Assembly (NCBI GenBank): GCA_964388955.1
Contig: CAYMCO010000030.1
Coordinates: 5,738 to 69,737 of the forward strand
Direction: 5' to 3'
Origin: CAYMCO01 sp964388955
GTDB lineage: Bacteria > Chloroflexota > Anaerolineae > Anaerolineales > E44-bin32
Length of the DNA stretch: 64,000 nt
A model generated the notes under the pieces. That model saw only the letters and a program-made list of their open reading frames with translations, was not told the DNA's origin and did no database searches. The translations under genes were made by a program, and so were the position numbers. Positions 9,599-19,709 of the stretch are shown here, piece after piece; position 1 is the first letter of the stretch, and every line of letters starts with the position of its first letter.

Positions 9599-11665
9599 TC
9601 ACGCGGTGCCTGGCTGAGCCATAGACATAAAGGTTTCCACCACCTCCGGATCGAAGTGCTTCCCCGCCTGGTCGGCCAGGTGCCGGATGACCTTTTGTTT
9701 CGGCCAAGCCTCGCGATAGGGTCGATCTGAGAGCAGCGCATCCCAAACGTCGACGAGGGCGAAGATACGGGCTCCCAATGGGATCTCATCTCTCTCGAGC
9801 CCGCGCGGGTATCCCGTGCCGTCCCATTTTTCATGATGGCAGTAGGGGATATCGATTGCCGGCCTCAGGAACTCGATCGGCGAGAGCAGCTTGTAGGCAT
9901 ACACGGGGTGCTGGCGCATGATCTCCCATTCTCCGTCGTCCAGCGGACCGGGCTTGAAGATGATGCTGTCGGGGATGGCCATTTTGCCGATGTCGTGCAG
10001 CAGCGCGCCGCGCCGGATGTGGACAAGATCCTCCGGTGGGATCCCCATGCCCTGGGCGATCATCACCGTCGTCCCCGTCACCCTCTGGGAGTGCCCCTCC
10101 GTCTCCGCATCCCGCAGCTCGAGCGCCCGCGCCCAGCCTTCCAGAGTGCTGTCATACCCTCGGATGAGCTCGACATTCGAGCGCTGCAGTTCGTCGAAGA
10201 GAGATGAATTGTCGATGGCGATCGCCGTCTGGGCCGCCAGCGCTTCCAGGAATTTGCGGGCCTCCCCGTCGAGCCGGAATGCCCTCCGATGAAAGACCTC
10301 CAGCACGCCTTTGACCCTCCCTTTGGCGACCAGGGGGGCGGCGCAGTAGGCGACGAAACCCTCTCGAGCCAGAGGATATGCCTGTTGGGGGTCGCCGATG
10401 CTTTCGGTCAGGTTCGGCACACAGATGATCTCCCGCTTCAATGCCGCCTCGCCCGCAAAGCCTTCTCCCAGATGGATGTCTGTGTGCTGCAGGGCTCCGG
10501 TTTCGAATCCTCGGCGGGCGGCGCGCTGCAGGAGCGTGGAATTCGGAGACAGCAAGAGCACCGAAGCGGCATCCGCGCCGAGCTGAGCGGCGACCTGATC
10601 GAGCAGCACATCCAGCGTCAGGCGCAGATCCAGGCTGGCGGTGATGGTCTGGTTGACGGTGAACAGGGCTTGCATTTGCTTCAGGCGGGTTCTGGCTTGG
10701 CGGAGGGATCGCGCGTTCTCCAGCGCGATGCTGGTCTGGTTGGCCAGGACGGACACCGCGGGCACGTCTTCTTTGGAAAGGTCGTCCCCCGTGATGATCA
10801 AGATGGCATGCATCTCCTCTTGAACACTCAGGGGTGCCCCAATGATATGGCCCGTCCCAAGAGCGGCGGACAATTCCGGGAACCCAGCCAGGGTTGCCTC
10901 GGGCAGGATCTCCCCTATCGAAAGTGCGATATCTTCGCTGTACAGAGGCTCGCCCGTTTCAAGGACTCTGTGGAAGAAGCTGCCTTCTGGTATCTGCAGG
11001 GAGACACTACCAGTCAGTATGCGATCCATAATTCCCGCGGCCGGGTCCGGGTTACCTTGCGCCGACTGATTCAGGAAGGCCAAGCGCGATCGGCCGTCGG
11101 CCGCTGAAAGTACGGCGGCCCGGTAACCCAAGCTGTCCACCTGCTCCCCGATAACGCCATAGATCTCTTCGGAGCTCTTGGCAACCTGCACCGCCTGGGC
11201 AGCTTGGCTGAGTGTCAAGAGCAAGCGTCTGCTTCGCCTGATTCTCGCCAGGGCCTGTCGTTGCGCCTTCTCAGCGCGCGCTTTGTCGATCCGCAAGCGC
11301 CTATCCGCCTGCGCGTTCTTCACGGCGGGCCCGAGCCGGCCCATACGGTCCTTCAGGATATAGTCATCGGCACCCTGCTTCATGCATTCGATGGCTGCCT
11401 CCTCGAGGGTTCCGGTAACCACGATGAAAGGGATGTCGAGATCGCGGCTCTGCAGGAGATGAAGGGCATGCAAGGCATTCCATTGGGGAAGGGAATAATC
11501 GGCCAGGATCAGATCTGGCGGGGGATTCAAGGATGCGGCGAAATCCACCTCATTGTCAACGAGATGCCACTCTGGCTCGAATCCTGACTGGCGAAGCTCC
11601 CGGAGCATCAATTCGGCATCCGGAGCACGGTCTTCGAGGATCAATACCCTCGTTCGAGTAGCCAC
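9599..11665 (-). CDS. Response regulator with two GAF domains and an HD-GYP c-di-GMP phosphodiesterase
   Basis: 688 residues: receiver (about 5-125, LILADYSLPQWN and ILKDRMG), coiled-coil linker, GAF (about 170-320), GAF (about 335-490) and HD-GYP (about 505-680). The HD-GYP part keeps HSQRVT, the HD pair in LLHDIGKM, the HHEKWDGTGYP signature and LVDVWDALLSDRPYR, so it should hydrolyse cyclic di-GMP. The receiver closely resembles that of the neighbouring kinase, suggesting duplication. It lies 20 bases after a small response regulator gene and belongs to the same operon. The output links this pathway to c-di-GMP and hence to surface or pilus behaviour, in keeping with the nearby CpaF fusion (inference). 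Confidence 0.92.
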   Translation of the reverse strand: MATRTRVLILEDRAPDAELMLRELRQSGFEPEWHLVDNEVDFAASLNPPPDLILADYSLPQWNALHALHLLQSRDLDIPFIVVTGTLEEAAIECMKQGADDYILKDRMGRLGPAVKNAQADRRLRIDKARAEKAQRQALARIRRSRRLLLTLSQAAQAVQVAKSSEEIYGVIGEQVDSLGYRAAVLSAADGRSRLAFLNQSAQGNPDPAAGIMDRILTGSVSLQIPEGSFFHRVLETGEPLYSEDIALSIGEILPEATLAGFPELSAALGTGHIIGAPLSVQEEMHAILIITGDDLSKEDVPAVSVLANQTSIALENARSLRQARTRLKQMQALFTVNQTITASLDLRLTLDVLLDQVAAQLGADAASVLLLSPNSTLLQRAARRGFETGALQHTDIHLGEGFAGEAALKREIICVPNLTESIGDPQQAYPLAREGFVAYCAAPLVAKGRVKGVLEVFHRRAFRLDGEARKFLEALAAQTAIAIDNSSLFDELQRSNVELIRGYDSTLEGWARALELRDAETEGHSQRVTGTTVMIAQGMGIPPEDLVHIRRGALLHDIGKMAIPDSIIFKPGPLDDGEWEIMRQHPVYAYKLLSPIEFLRPAIDIPYCHHEKWDGTGYPRGLERDEIPLGARIFALVDVWDALLSDRPYREAWPKQKVIRHLADQAGKHFDPEVVETFMSMAQPGTA

Positions 11666-11685
11666 GGCGACCTCCGGCGGGAGCC

Positions 11686-12129
11686 CTATGAGTTTGGCGG
11701 CCGATTGAGCAACAACCAGTAGAGGCCGAGCTGTCTCACGACCTCCGTGAAGTGCTCGAAGTTCACCGGCTTAGTCAGATAGCTGTTCACACCCAGGTTG
11801 TAGCTTTCTACGATATCCCGCTCCTCCGTCGATGAGGTGAGCACCACGACTGGTATTCTCTTCGTCCGCGGGTCATCCTTCATGCGCCGGAGGACTTCCA
11901 GGCCGTCCACCTTGGGCAGCTTGAGATCCAGCAGCACGACTTTCGGGCCATTTTCGATTCTCCGGTGCGCGTATCTTCCGATGCAGAAAAGGAAGTCCAG
12001 GGCCTCCGCCCCATCGCGGGCGATTTCGATGTGATTCGCCAGATGGTTTTCCTTGAGGACGTGCAACGTCAGTTCCAGATCATTCGGGTTGTCCTCTACC
12101 AGAAGGATCTCGACGCGAGGATTGGCCAT
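11686..12129 (-). CDS. Single-domain response regulator (Rcp1-like)
   Basis: 147 residues, a receiver of the type that accompanies phytochrome-like kinases: LLVEDNPNDLELTLHVLKE, RDGAEALDFL, VVLLDLKLPKVDG, VVLTSSTEERD and NSYLTKPVNFEHF. It begins 9 bases after the stop of the large PAS kinase, so the pair is cotranscribed and probably cognate. There is no DNA-binding domain. It likely passes phosphate on, for example to the receiver of the HD-GYP protein or the REC-PAS kinase encoded next. Confidence 0.9.
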   Translation of the reverse strand: MANPRVEILLVEDNPNDLELTLHVLKENHLANHIEIARDGAEALDFLFCIGRYAHRRIENGPKVVLLDLKLPKVDGLEVLRRMKDDPRTKRIPVVVLTSSTEERDIVESYNLGVNSYLTKPVNFEHFTEVVRQLGLYWLLLNRPPNS

Positions 12130-12138
12130 GATCCCCTC

Positions 12139-15100
12139 CTAACTCAGTGTGAAGTAAAACGTTGCACCCTTATGCTCCTCGGCCTCCGCCCAGACCTCCC
12201 CCCCGTGGCGGCGGATGATGCGCTGGACATTGGCCAGGCCGACTCCGGTGCCTTCGAACTCCTCAGCCCTGTGCAAGCGCTGAAAGACGCCGAACAACTT
12301 GTCAGCATACTGCATGTCAAAACCGACCCCGTTGTCCCTGACAAAATAGACGATCCTATCCGGATCGGCGCCTCCGGGCTGGGAGCCCACCTCGATCCTG
12401 GCGACCTCTCGGGGCCGGGTATACTTGAAGGCGTTATCGAGCAAGTTGGCGAAGACCAGCTTCAGCAGCTTGGGGTCGGCCCGGCAATTGGGCAGGTCGC
12501 CGATATCGATCTCCACCTTGCGGCCCTCTCGCGCGGCGGCCAATTCCTGGAGTACCTGGCGGACGATCCCAGGTGGCTCTACGGTTTGCTTCTCCATCTG
12601 TGCACGGCCCAGGCGCGAGAAGGTGAGCAGGTCATCGATCAAAGCCCCCATTTGTTGCGCGTTGCCTCTCACCAGATCCAGGTAGTGCCTGGCATCGCCC
12701 GAAAGCTCAGGTGCGTGTTGCTCCATCAGGATGTTGGAGAAGCCATCGATGGCTCGCAGCGGCGCGCGCAGGTCATGCGAGACCGAGTAGGCAAAGGCCT
12801 CCAGTTCCGTTTCGGCTTGTTTGAGTTCGGTGATATCCTTCGAGATCATCACGATGCCGATCGGATCTCGACTTTCGTCCGTAAGCCGGGACATGGTCAA
12901 GAGCACGGGAATCACCCTGCCGGCCTTGTTCCGACGCAGGGCTTCCACGGCGTGGATACTCTCGCCCTCGTTGCAGCGTTTGCGCAATTCGTCTGCCCGT
13001 TCATGGCGTTCCGGCGGGACAAGCATCTTGCAAGGTTTGCCAATGAGCTCCGCCTTTTGCCACCCGAACATCCGCTCAGCTTCAGGATTCAATTCAACAA
13101 TTCCCCCTGAGGGGTCGAGCAGAATGATCGGATCCATCGCATCCTGATAAACCCTGGACAGGCGTCTCAACTGCCGCTCGGTCTCCTTCTGACTTGTGAT
13201 ATCCCGGGCGACGAAATAGAGCGCGCGCGATGAAATATCCGGGATGGTGTTCCAGCTCAGCCAGCGGTAGGAGCCGTCTTTGGCTCGATAGCGGTTTTCA
13301 AAGGCGATGGTGACTTCGCCCTGGGTCAGCTTCCTCGCTTCAGCAAGGGTCTCCGCGCGATCCTGCGGGTGTACGAAATCAATATATGGCCGGGACATTA
13401 GCTCTTGGCGCGAATATCCCAGCGTCACCTCCCAGGCCGGGTTCAGGCGGGTGAAGTTGCCGTCGAAGTCGGCCATGCCGACCATATCGATTGACAGGTC
13501 GTAGATGCGATTGATCTCTCTCTCCGCGCGCCTGCGCTCGCCGATGTCCTGGCTCACTACCACCACCCCGATCGGGCTGCCCGCTTGATCCTTCAACAGC
13601 GACACGGAGGATCCCATCTCTACAACGGTGCCATCCTTGCATCTCTCGCGCTCTTCAAAGTACCAGTGCCCCGTGTCCAGGAGTTCTTTCTGAATCTGCT
13701 CCAAATCCTTGCCGTGGACGCTCTCGGTCAAGACGGAAAACAGGGGCTTGCCGGTCACCTCGTCGGCTGCCCAGCCGTAGATCGATTCGGCCCCCGGATT
13801 CCAGGCCACGATGCGGAAATCGGCGTCGGTGGATATGATCGCCCCCGATACGTTGCGCACCAGCTCCGCCTGGTACCTCTCCTGCTGCTGAGCCCTCTCT
13901 TTTGCATCGATCTCCACTCGCAGGCGTTCGTTGGCCGCCTCGAGCGCTTCTGTGCGTTCCCGCACCAGTTCTTCCAGATGTTGCTGGTAACTTTCCAGTT
14001 CCTGCTGTGCACGTCTTCGGTCGGTTACATCGACGATTGTGCCAAGGACAGCCGGTTCTCCCCGATACCCCCGGCGCCGTCCCAGAACCTCGCAATAGAT
14101 TGTCGAACCATCTCTTCTGACCCCCCTGAACTCATAGTGGATCGAGTCGACCTCGCCCTCCAGGCGGCGCCGCAGATTCTCTTCAACCAGTTCCCTATCA
14201 TCGGGGTGAACCAGGTCCCGCACCGAGAGCTTGCCGATGATATCGTGTGCCGCATAGCCGAAGGTCTCCGCCATGGCGGGGTTTGCATATTGGAACTTTC
14301 CATCCTGGATCAGGTAAATGCCCGTAAGAGAGCCTTCTGTCACCGTCCGGAAGCGCTCCTCGCTCTCGCGAAGGGCCTGTTCCGCCCGTGCTCTCTCGGT
14401 TATGTCCATGAAGAGAGTGGCGAAGTGCCCTGGCTCGGGGCTGAAAGCGCTTACGGCGTAATGCCTGCCAAGGGGCCCGTATTCGCGCTCGAACTGGACT
14501 CTTTCTCCGCTCAGGGCGACTTCGCCGTAGATATCGGTCCATTCCTGCCCGATGCCAGGGATGACCTCGCGCACGGTTCTCCCAATGATATGATCGGCGT
14601 TCAGTCCGGTGAGTTCTTCAAAGGCGGGGTTAACGCTCAAGAAGCGGCAGTCCTGGGGGTTCCCATCTTCATCGCAGATCAGCTCGTGGAGCGCGAAACT
14701 CTCAGACATGGATTCGAATAGAGTCTGGTACTGCTCCTCGCTCCTGCGCTTCTCCTCTTCGGCGCGCTGCCTGGCCGTGTGCGTGCGGAGGGCCCCGATC
14801 CCGTAGGAGAGATCTCGCGCCAGCTCCTCTAGAAAGGAGATCTCCTCTTCGTCGAACGCGTCCGGTTCTTTGGCGTAGATATTCAGCGCGCCCAAGGGAT
14901 CCCCATTGATGCTGAGCGGCAGCGCGATGGAAGAGGCGTATCCCCGCAGGAGCGCTTGCTCGCGCCATGGGCTGAAGTTGGGATCGGTGAGGATGTTCCG
15001 GGCGATGGAGGGCTTTCCCGTCCGAATGGCCGTTCCCGTAGGCCCCCGGCCACGCTCGGCCTCGGACCATGTGATCTTGGCGTTCTCGAGGTAGCCCTGC

Positions 15101-15591
15101 TCGAATCCGTGCTGAGCCACTGGCCTCACGCTCTTTTTCGCGTCCTGCTGGGCGAACCCAACCCATGCGAGCCGATAGCTCCCTTTCTCGACGATCGCCC
15201 GGCAAATCTCCTGCATGAGGCTCATCTCTTCCGAAACACGGAGGATAGCCTGGTTGCACTCACTCAGCGTCCTCAGCATGCGGTTTGACTTGTGCAAGGA
15301 GCGGTTGGCTTCCTCGATAGTGGCAAGAAGGGGTTTGATGAGCACGATGCCGGTCAGCATGAGGACGGAGATAAGCAGAGCGACGAGTTCGGCCGCCGGG
15401 TCAGGAGGTGTGGATGGTTGGACGAACAGATATCGGTAGAGCGTAATGGAACGGCGGATACCCATCAGAAGAACCGCAGTGGCGAGAGCAAACCACGCCG
15501 TGTGTCTCTTCGTGACCGGGATCAGCCTCAACGCGGCAATGGCTGCGAGGAATTGCAGGAGGATAGAGGTCGCAAGAAGAGCGGTGAGCAT
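12139..15591 (-). CDS. Membrane GAF/multi-PAS sensor histidine kinase
   Basis: 1150 residues. The first 90 hold about three hydrophobic segments, then a helical linker, a GAF domain (about 120-270, GFAQQD to EELARDLSYGIG) and five PAS/PAC units (about 290-405, 415-530, 585-700, 705-815 and 825-935). A coiled coil lies between the second and third. The end is a phytochrome-type HisKA (YSVSHDLRAPLRAIDGFS) and HATPase (NLLDNAFKYT, DNGVGFD, GTGVGLANV). The first gene of a five-gene minus-strand signalling run, it has its Rcp1-like regulator 9 bases downstream. The GAF lacks an obvious bilin-binding Cys environment, so light sensing is not claimed. Confident as a kinase; the signal is unknown. Confidence 0.92.
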   Translation of the reverse strand: MLTALLATSILLQFLAAIAALRLIPVTKRHTAWFALATAVLLMGIRRSITLYRYLFVQPSTPPDPAAELVALLISVLMLTGIVLIKPLLATIEEANRSLHKSNRMLRTLSECNQAILRVSEEMSLMQEICRAIVEKGSYRLAWVGFAQQDAKKSVRPVAQHGFEQGYLENAKITWSEAERGRGPTGTAIRTGKPSIARNILTDPNFSPWREQALLRGYASSIALPLSINGDPLGALNIYAKEPDAFDEEEISFLEELARDLSYGIGALRTHTARQRAEEEKRRSEEQYQTLFESMSESFALHELICDEDGNPQDCRFLSVNPAFEELTGLNADHIIGRTVREVIPGIGQEWTDIYGEVALSGERVQFEREYGPLGRHYAVSAFSPEPGHFATLFMDITERARAEQALRESEERFRTVTEGSLTGIYLIQDGKFQYANPAMAETFGYAAHDIIGKLSVRDLVHPDDRELVEENLRRRLEGEVDSIHYEFRGVRRDGSTIYCEVLGRRRGYRGEPAVLGTIVDVTDRRRAQQELESYQQHLEELVRERTEALEAANERLRVEIDAKERAQQQERYQAELVRNVSGAIISTDADFRIVAWNPGAESIYGWAADEVTGKPLFSVLTESVHGKDLEQIQKELLDTGHWYFEERERCKDGTVVEMGSSVSLLKDQAGSPIGVVVVSQDIGERRRAEREINRIYDLSIDMVGMADFDGNFTRLNPAWEVTLGYSRQELMSRPYIDFVHPQDRAETLAEARKLTQGEVTIAFENRYRAKDGSYRWLSWNTIPDISSRALYFVARDITSQKETERQLRRLSRVYQDAMDPIILLDPSGGIVELNPEAERMFGWQKAELIGKPCKMLVPPERHERADELRKRCNEGESIHAVEALRRNKAGRVIPVLLTMSRLTDESRDPIGIVMISKDITELKQAETELEAFAYSVSHDLRAPLRAIDGFSNILMEQHAPELSGDARHYLDLVRGNAQQMGALIDDLLTFSRLGRAQMEKQTVEPPGIVRQVLQELAAAREGRKVEIDIGDLPNCRADPKLLKLVFANLLDNAFKYTRPREVARIEVGSQPGGADPDRIVYFVRDNGVGFDMQYADKLFGVFQRLHRAEEFEGTGVGLANVQRIIRRHGGEVWAEAEEHKGATFYFTLS

Positions 15592-16318
15592 TGGAATCCC
15601 TCCGCGCGGGGAGCTTCGTCATCGGGCGGTGAGGTAGCCGAAGACGTAAGCAAAGGGCTAGTCAACTAGCATCTTCTTTCAATATCCTTGGTGGGCCAAG
15701 TGTGAAACAGGTACCAGGGCATGGGGGGATGCAAGTTCGGTGCCTCTAGGGTTCGTATGGTTCGTTTCGCCTTTCAACGAGGAATCTCCCGTGTAGAAAT
15801 CCAGCACGCGGGAGTTCGGTATTCTTTGTGCGAGGGTCGCGCTGTGGGGGGATTGTGTAATAGACCGGGGCTGATGTTGGAGGCAATACGGGGGGGGGGA
15901 GGGGATGTGGGTCCGCGAGCGCCGAACGCTCACCCAAAATGCAATTTGAGGCCTGTTCTCCGTGTGTAATCTACATCGACTCACTCATGCGAATGAGGAC
16001 AGGGAAGTGGATCTCCAGCTGCCCCAGCGCCGTCAGAGTCTGATGAGACCCAGGCACAGACACAGACGAGATGCTCGAACTCGCCAGCGGAATCAAGAAT
16101 GCAGCCGTTCTCGTTTCGGAGTGAACTCGCACACCAGTTGAAAGGTGGAATGCCGGGGAGCCCGTGCAGTGCGAGCTTCGGTCGGAAGATTGTCGTGCCG
16201 GAGCAAGAACGGCGTCAAGGTGGAATCCGCACGCGGCTGGCCGGTGGCCTGCCAGGTCTGATGCCCTCAGGATTGAGATGTCGAAGCGCTTTCTGCTACG
16301 ATATGATTGGTTGTTGGG
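15592..16318. other. Long intergenic region between divergent genes
   Basis: About 730 bases separating the minus-strand signalling operon from the plus-strand NAD-synthase-like gene. It should hold the promoters of both. A run of ten G near 15890 is unusual and prone to sequencing error. No convincing gene or RNA is visible. Confidence 0.4.
16273..16302 (+). promoter_or_regulatory. Possible sigma70-type promoter of the NAD-synthase-like gene
   Basis: TTGAGA and TACGAT are separated by 18 bases, placing a start point about 10 bases before the ATG at 16319. The match is moderate, and the leader would be too short for a good ribosome binding site. Confidence 0.3.
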
Positions 16319-17308
16319 ATGGAAGTACCTTTGGCGAACGAGTTCCTGGAAATTGACGCCGAGCGCGCTATCCGCGACTTGATGGCGCATATTCGGCGTC
16401 AAACTAATGATCGCCCGACAAGGGACGTCGTCCTCGGGCTCAGCGGTGGAATCGACTCCTGCCTCCTGTCTCTCCTGGCCGTGGAAGCATTGGGCAAGGG
16501 CTCGGTGCACCTCACATATCTATACGACCGGTACAGTGGAGAAGATCAGCACAGAAGCGCTCTCGCCGTGTCAGAACGGCTTGGCGTTGAGCTCCGAGAG
16601 GAGTCTATTGAACCTGCAATGCGGAATCAAGGTGTCTATTCAACATTCGGCATGCGCGTCACATCGCTTTCCGGGGTGTTCAATCGTCTTCTTTACAGGG
16701 CATATGAGGGGTTGTTCGGCGAGAATCCGTTCATCTCCTCACTGGAGAGCGGATGCCTTGAGAGCGAAGCAGACGAGCCCCTGGCTCATGGGTTTCGAGC
16801 AATCATTCGTCAACCCGAGGAGGGGATGAACGCAAGGCATAGATACAGGCGCAGGTTACTTGAGGAGAAGGCGCGGCTGAATGGATGGCTTCCCCTGGGG
16901 GCTGCTAACCGAAGCGAGTGGTATCTCGGGTGGTTTGTGAAGGATGGCATCGACGACCTCCCGATCCAGCCAATCAAGGGCCTCTACAAGACCCAAGTGA
17001 GACAGCTGGGGCGATTTCTGCAATTGCCCGATCAGGTGATCGCCCAATCCCCATCTCCCGATATGGTCAAAGGAATCAAGGATGAGTTTGCGATCGGGAT
17101 ACCCTATTCGAAAGCGGATTTGGCCCTAGACTATCTCGCAGGCGGTCTCTCGAAGCGACAGGTTGTCGGCGCAGGCGTCAACGAACGAGAAATCCAACTT
17201 GTCAGCGAAATGAACCGACTTTCGGGCTGGAAAAGAGGAGGGGCGGAGACCTCATTCCCGGTTGACGGTGGTCCCGACGGCGGCCTGAGGCCAACGCACC
17301 CCGAATAG
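16319..17308 (+). CDS. NAD+ synthase-like ATP pyrophosphatase
   Basis: About 329 residues. It contains the PP-loop motif LGLSGGIDSCLLSLLAVEALG of N-type ATP pyrophosphatases and, further on, LGAANRSEWYLGWFVKDG, PIQPIKGLYKTQVRQLGRFL and SPSPDMVKG, which correspond to the ammonia-dependent NadE family. An insertion in the middle (about residues 115-185) and a tail beyond the domain make it longer and more divergent than housekeeping NadE; there is no glutaminase domain. It stands alone between remnants and the signalling block. It could be NAD synthase or a relative acting on another carboxylate. A TTG at 16307 is an alternative start, but the ATG at 16319 is preferred. Confidence 0.7.
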   Translation: MEVPLANEFLEIDAERAIRDLMAHIRRQTNDRPTRDVVLGLSGGIDSCLLSLLAVEALGKGSVHLTYLYDRYSGEDQHRSALAVSERLGVELREESIEPAMRNQGVYSTFGMRVTSLSGVFNRLLYRAYEGLFGENPFISSLESGCLESEADEPLAHGFRAIIRQPEEGMNARHRYRRRLLEEKARLNGWLPLGAANRSEWYLGWFVKDGIDDLPIQPIKGLYKTQVRQLGRFLQLPDQVIAQSPSPDMVKGIKDEFAIGIPYSKADLALDYLAGGLSKRQVVGAGVNEREIQLVSEMNRLSGWKRGGAETSFPVDGGPDGGLRPTHPE

Positions 17309-17566
17309 GCGGCCAGCTCCATGCTGAAGCCCCTTCCGTTCTTGGCCTCTCTCACGCCCGTTTCAGGCACCGTATCCTGGTAGGAGAGGGGGAGATCCAT
17401 GCGATTAGTTCCACGTTTCAATGCGGTCGTCAAACAGTGCGCACAGCCACTTGGATCTTTCACCAGCCTCGCTCGGATACTTCTGCGATAGGACTTCAGT
17501 CTACACACATTGATCTCCTTTTGGGTGCGCCCCACACGGGAAGATACACTTGCTTCGCGGGAGTAG

Positions 17567-17854
17567 GTGGTCCGCAAGCTGCTCTACACTCGGCGCTCGG
17601 TGCGCAATCTTACGCGTGAGCTGGGAAAACAACTGGCGCCATGCGGCGTTTGTGTCAATGGCATCGCGCCGGGCCTATTCCCGACCGAGATGACGGCCTG
17701 GAACTGGGAAACACCTAAAAGAGCGGGAAAAGCAATCAGGAATCCGCTCGGTCGGGTGGGACGTGAAGAAGATCTAAAGGGGCTGATCGTTTTCCTGGCT
17801 TCCCCGGCCTCTGATTATATCGTCGGACAAACGATCGTTGTGGACGGAGGCTAG
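17567..17854 (+). pseudogene. Short-chain dehydrogenase/reductase, C-terminal fragment
   Basis: About 95 residues matching only the C-terminal third of an SDR: RNLTRELGKQLAPCGVCVNG, IAPGLFPTEMT, RVGREEDLKGLIVFLASPAS and YIVGQTIVVDGG. The Rossmann glycine motif and the catalytic Ser-Tyr-Lys set are missing, and the residues where YxxxK should be read YTRRS. No upstream frame supplies the rest. A clear gene remnant. Confidence 0.8.
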
Positions 17855-18288
17855 ACCCTTGCGTAAGCCTCAATGCACAGGCCTCGTGGACCTCGTGTCC
17901 GACGTCATCCCTCAGCCATGCGCCACAACACGCAAGATCAGAGGCATCCTCAGCGCAGCCCACCCGCCATCGATCCTTACATGTCCAGGGATGAGCACTC
18001 CGATTTAACCTCATGTGTATAGTCATCCCAAGGGTCCAATAGACCGCTGCGATTTCTATCCTAAACGCAACAAAGTCTATCGGCATCAACTGTGTGCCCT
18101 TTCCGGAGAACAGGAGGGTCGACTTTCCTCGACCCCTGACAGGATTTCGCTGGAGCCCGGGACGCTCCGTATTGCAGTGGATGCAGGCTGGCCAAGAAAG
18201 GGGCCATGGCGTCAAGTTGTGTAGTTGGTCACATGTCGATATTGGGGGAGGGCCGCTTGGTCCTCTCGACGAACCAGAACCGGGCGTG
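17855..18288. other. Intergenic region between SDR remnant and MFS gene
   Basis: About 430 bases with no recognisable gene on either strand. This is the downstream side of the minus-strand MFS gene; no clear hairpin terminator is seen. Confidence 0.35.
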
Positions 18289-19620
18289 TCACGACTCGGC
18301 GATGGTATCGGCGAGGGGCCGGCCTTTCGTCTCCCGGCCGAGAACCAGCACGGTGCTGCCTCCCAGGGCAAAGGACACCGCATAGAGCGTCAGGGCTGCC
18401 GCCAGTGAAACGGGAAGCAGGAAAGCGCCCAGGAGTGGTGCAATCGCGCCGGCGATGCGGGTCATCCCGCTGGCAGCGCCCATCCCTGTGGCCCGCACTT
18501 CAGTGGGATACAACTCGGGGGTATAAGCGTAGAGCACCCCCCAGGCCCCCAATGTGAAGAAGGACATCAGCGCGGCAACGCTCACGATCAGCGGGAGCCC
18601 GCTGACCACCGCGAAAAGGTATGCGAATACCGCGCTGAGCCCAAGATACAGCGAGAGCGTTGTCCTGCGGCCCCAGCGTTCAATCAGGAAGGCGGCGGTG
18701 AAGTATCCGGGGAGCTGTGCGAGCGCCATGAGGAAGACATTCTGGTACGTCTTCAAGAAGCTGAAGCCCCGCTCGACAAAGATATTCGGGAGCCAGATGA
18801 AAGTCCCATAATATCCCAGCGAGATGCAGAACCAGGCGATCCACAACATAAGCGTTGTCCTGGCGTATTGCTGCGTCCACAGCACCGGGATTGTCGTCCG
18901 ACGCGCTCGCTCCTCCACCACCAGCGGGCCGAGGGCGACATTCCGGCCATTCTCCAGCGCCACTTGCTGGAGGACATCCCGGGCCTCCCTCTCTCGCCCC
19001 TCGATAAGCAAGTAGCGGGGCGATTCGGGGACGTGCCGCCGGATAAAATAGATGAGCACTCCGGGAACCGCCGAGACGGCCAGCAGCGCCCGCCAGCTCA
19101 GGCGGGGTACAATTAGCCAAGCGAGTCCGGCGGCGACGATGGTCCCTAAAGCCCAGAAACTCTCGAGCAGCACCAGGTAGCGGCCCCGATCCCTGCGCGG
19201 CAGATATTCAGAGAAAATGGAATAATCCACCGGAAGCGTCCCACCCACGCCGAATCCAGTGAGGGCGCGCAACACCACCAGCCAGAGGTAACCCGGCGAT
19301 AGGGCGGACAGGAAGCCAAATACCGAGTCCACCAGGACGGTAAGCACAAAGCCAAGCCTGCGCCCGACGCGATCGGAGATAGCGCCCCAGAACCAGGCTC
19401 CGACCAGCATGCCGATGAAGATCGCGGTCCCGATGAAACCGGCTTGGCCTGAAGTGAGGGACCATTCGCTGATGACCGCCGGGATCACAAAGGCGATGAT
19501 GATAACTTCCATGGCATCCGCTGCCCAGCCCGCACCGCAGATTGCGAGTAGCTTGTACTGGAATCTCCCTATTCCGATCTCATCAATTGCCTCATCGATG
19601 GATATCGCTTTGTGGTTCAT
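18289..19620 (-). CDS. MFS transporter, sugar-porter/NiaP-like
   Basis: 443 residues with twelve predicted membrane helices. It starts with ISIDEAIDEIGIGRFQYKLL, typical of the SV2/NiaP-like group of the major facilitator superfamily. The cytoplasmic signature GAISDRVGRRLGF lies between helices 2 and 3, RRDRGRYL follows helix 4, and ERWGRRTTL is the second-half equivalent. The open frame runs further upstream, but I start at the ATG ending at 19620 because GAGGG precedes it. Relatives carry niacin, aromatic acids or sugars. The neighbours are remnants and a transposase, so context does not help with the substrate. Confidence 0.85.
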   Translation of the reverse strand: MNHKAISIDEAIDEIGIGRFQYKLLAICGAGWAADAMEVIIIAFVIPAVISEWSLTSGQAGFIGTAIFIGMLVGAWFWGAISDRVGRRLGFVLTVLVDSVFGFLSALSPGYLWLVVLRALTGFGVGGTLPVDYSIFSEYLPRRDRGRYLVLLESFWALGTIVAAGLAWLIVPRLSWRALLAVSAVPGVLIYFIRRHVPESPRYLLIEGREREARDVLQQVALENGRNVALGPLVVEERARRTTIPVLWTQQYARTTLMLWIAWFCISLGYYGTFIWLPNIFVERGFSFLKTYQNVFLMALAQLPGYFTAAFLIERWGRRTTLSLYLGLSAVFAYLFAVVSGLPLIVSVAALMSFFTLGAWGVLYAYTPELYPTEVRATGMGAASGMTRIAGAIAPLLGAFLLPVSLAAALTLYAVSFALGGSTVLVLGRETKGRPLADTIAES

Positions 19621-19709
19621 TGAGTTACCCTCGATAAGCGGTCTGGGCGCCTGTCTCTGGCACAAACGACCGGCGTGAGCCTGACGGATTGCATGCGATG
19701 GGGCTGTCT

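Noticed and set aside
13585..14721. 378-residue plus-strand frame
   Set aside because: Antisense shadow of the large PAS histidine kinase gene.
15971..16510. 179-residue minus-strand frame
   Set aside because: Overlaps the start of the NAD-synthase-like gene in antisense and shows no domain.
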